A DNA stretch of 13,105 nucleotides from Chloroflexota bacterium (GTDB taxonomy: Bacteria; Chloroflexota; Limnocylindria; Limnocylindrales; CSP1-4), in contig JAKAMV010000182.1 of the NCBI GenBank assembly GCA_021812735.1, positions 1 to 13,105 of the forward strand. The letters run 5' to 3'. The first letter of the stretch is position 1. The number at the start of each line of letters is the position of its first letter. Shown here in pieces: positions 12,944 through 13,105 of the stretch. Under the pieces are notes generated by a model, which saw only the letters and a list, made by a program, of their open reading frames with translations, ran no database searches and was not told the origin of the DNA. The translations under genes were made by a program, and so were the position numbers.

Positions 12944-13105
12944 TCAGGCGACCAGGCGATTGGTGGGGCCTGCCGCTCGGAACGGCTCCTGGCGCGTGAG
13001 CATGTGCCAGATCGCGCTGGCGAGGTCGCGGGCGAGCTCCACCCGGGCGATCTTGCTGCCCCGCTGCTTGCCGAGCCGGCGCTTGGTGTGTTCGTAGCGC
13101 TCGTG
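12944..13105 (-). CDS. C-terminus of a second IS110-family transposase, cut by the window edge
   Basis: The minus frame from base 13105 to TGA at 12944-12946 gives 53 residues. KRRLGKQRGSKIARVELARD, then LASAIWHMLTRQEPFR and a short tail NRLVA, match the usual ending of IS110/IS1111-type transposases (R-x-G-x-x-x-A-x-V-x-x-A-R-x-L-A-x-x-I-W-H-M-L). The ending is unlike that of the neighbouring complete transposase, so this is a different element. It lies upstream of the complete element in the same orientation. Nothing can be said about the missing N-terminus. Confidence 0.82.
   Translation of the reverse strand, partial: HERYEHTKRRLGKQRGSKIARVELARDLASAIWHMLTRQEPFRAAGPTNRLVA

Noticed and set aside
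11628..13097. 489-codon plus-strand ORF over the IS110 transposase
   Set aside because: Shadow of a complete IS110-family gene on the minus strand.

Overview
The window is high-GC (roughly 70%) bacterial DNA. Coding sense shifts between strands in short blocks. The left half reads as ordinary chromosome: secreted SIMPL and GH18 proteins, an M20 amidohydrolase, a DsrE2-TusA sulfur-carrier pair and a DinB-like protein. The right half is an accessory region of insertion sequences, a truncated tyrosine recombinase, a VapBC toxin-antitoxin pair, phage-type remnants and very small genes. GC content, gene types and apparent leaderless promoters (TAnnnT-like -10, then exactly 6 nt, then ATG) fit Chloroflexota or Actinomycetota. 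This is an inference: no rRNA or marker gene is present.

Layout. 1-1157 (minus): GH18 hydrolase with a Tat-like signal, running off the left edge. 1305-2072 (minus): secreted SIMPL/DUF541 protein. 2286-3500 (plus): M20 amidohydrolase. 3823-5489 (plus): promoter, a 22-codon cysteine-rich leaderless leader ORF, a hairpin overlapping its end, DsrE2, TusA and a DinB-like protein. 5531-6840: about 1.3 kb with no recognisable gene but several short repeats. 6841-8284: an ISNCY/IS1202-type element whose transposase is frameshifted twice. 8259-9155: a tyrosine recombinase whose start lies inside the IS terminal repeat, so probably 5'-truncated. 9256-9914: AbrB-type antitoxin and PIN toxin. 9915-10440: remnants of a transposase 3' end and an endolysin-type amidase. 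10441-11164 (minus): three very small co-directional genes, the first frameshifted. About 11328-12762 (minus): an IS110-family element with a structured 5' non-coding end that may encode a bridge RNA. 12944-13105: the C-terminus of a second IS110-family transposase.

The most interesting signal is upstream of the sulfur-carrier pair. A good sigma-70 promoter places +1 on the A of an ATG opening a 22-codon ORF with four cysteines, three of them in codons 13-16. A perfect 10-bp stem begins five bases after the last Cys codon. A 7-base anti-Shine-Dalgarno at the leader stop codon is complementary to the ribosome binding site of dsrE2. This looks like a cysteine-responsive translational attenuator controlling sulfur-relay genes.

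A second theme is frame disruption: four likely frameshifts (two in the ISNCY transposase, one in the first small gene, one in the amidase remnant) all lie at or near G/C runs. Either the accessory region is decaying or the assembly carries homopolymer indels.
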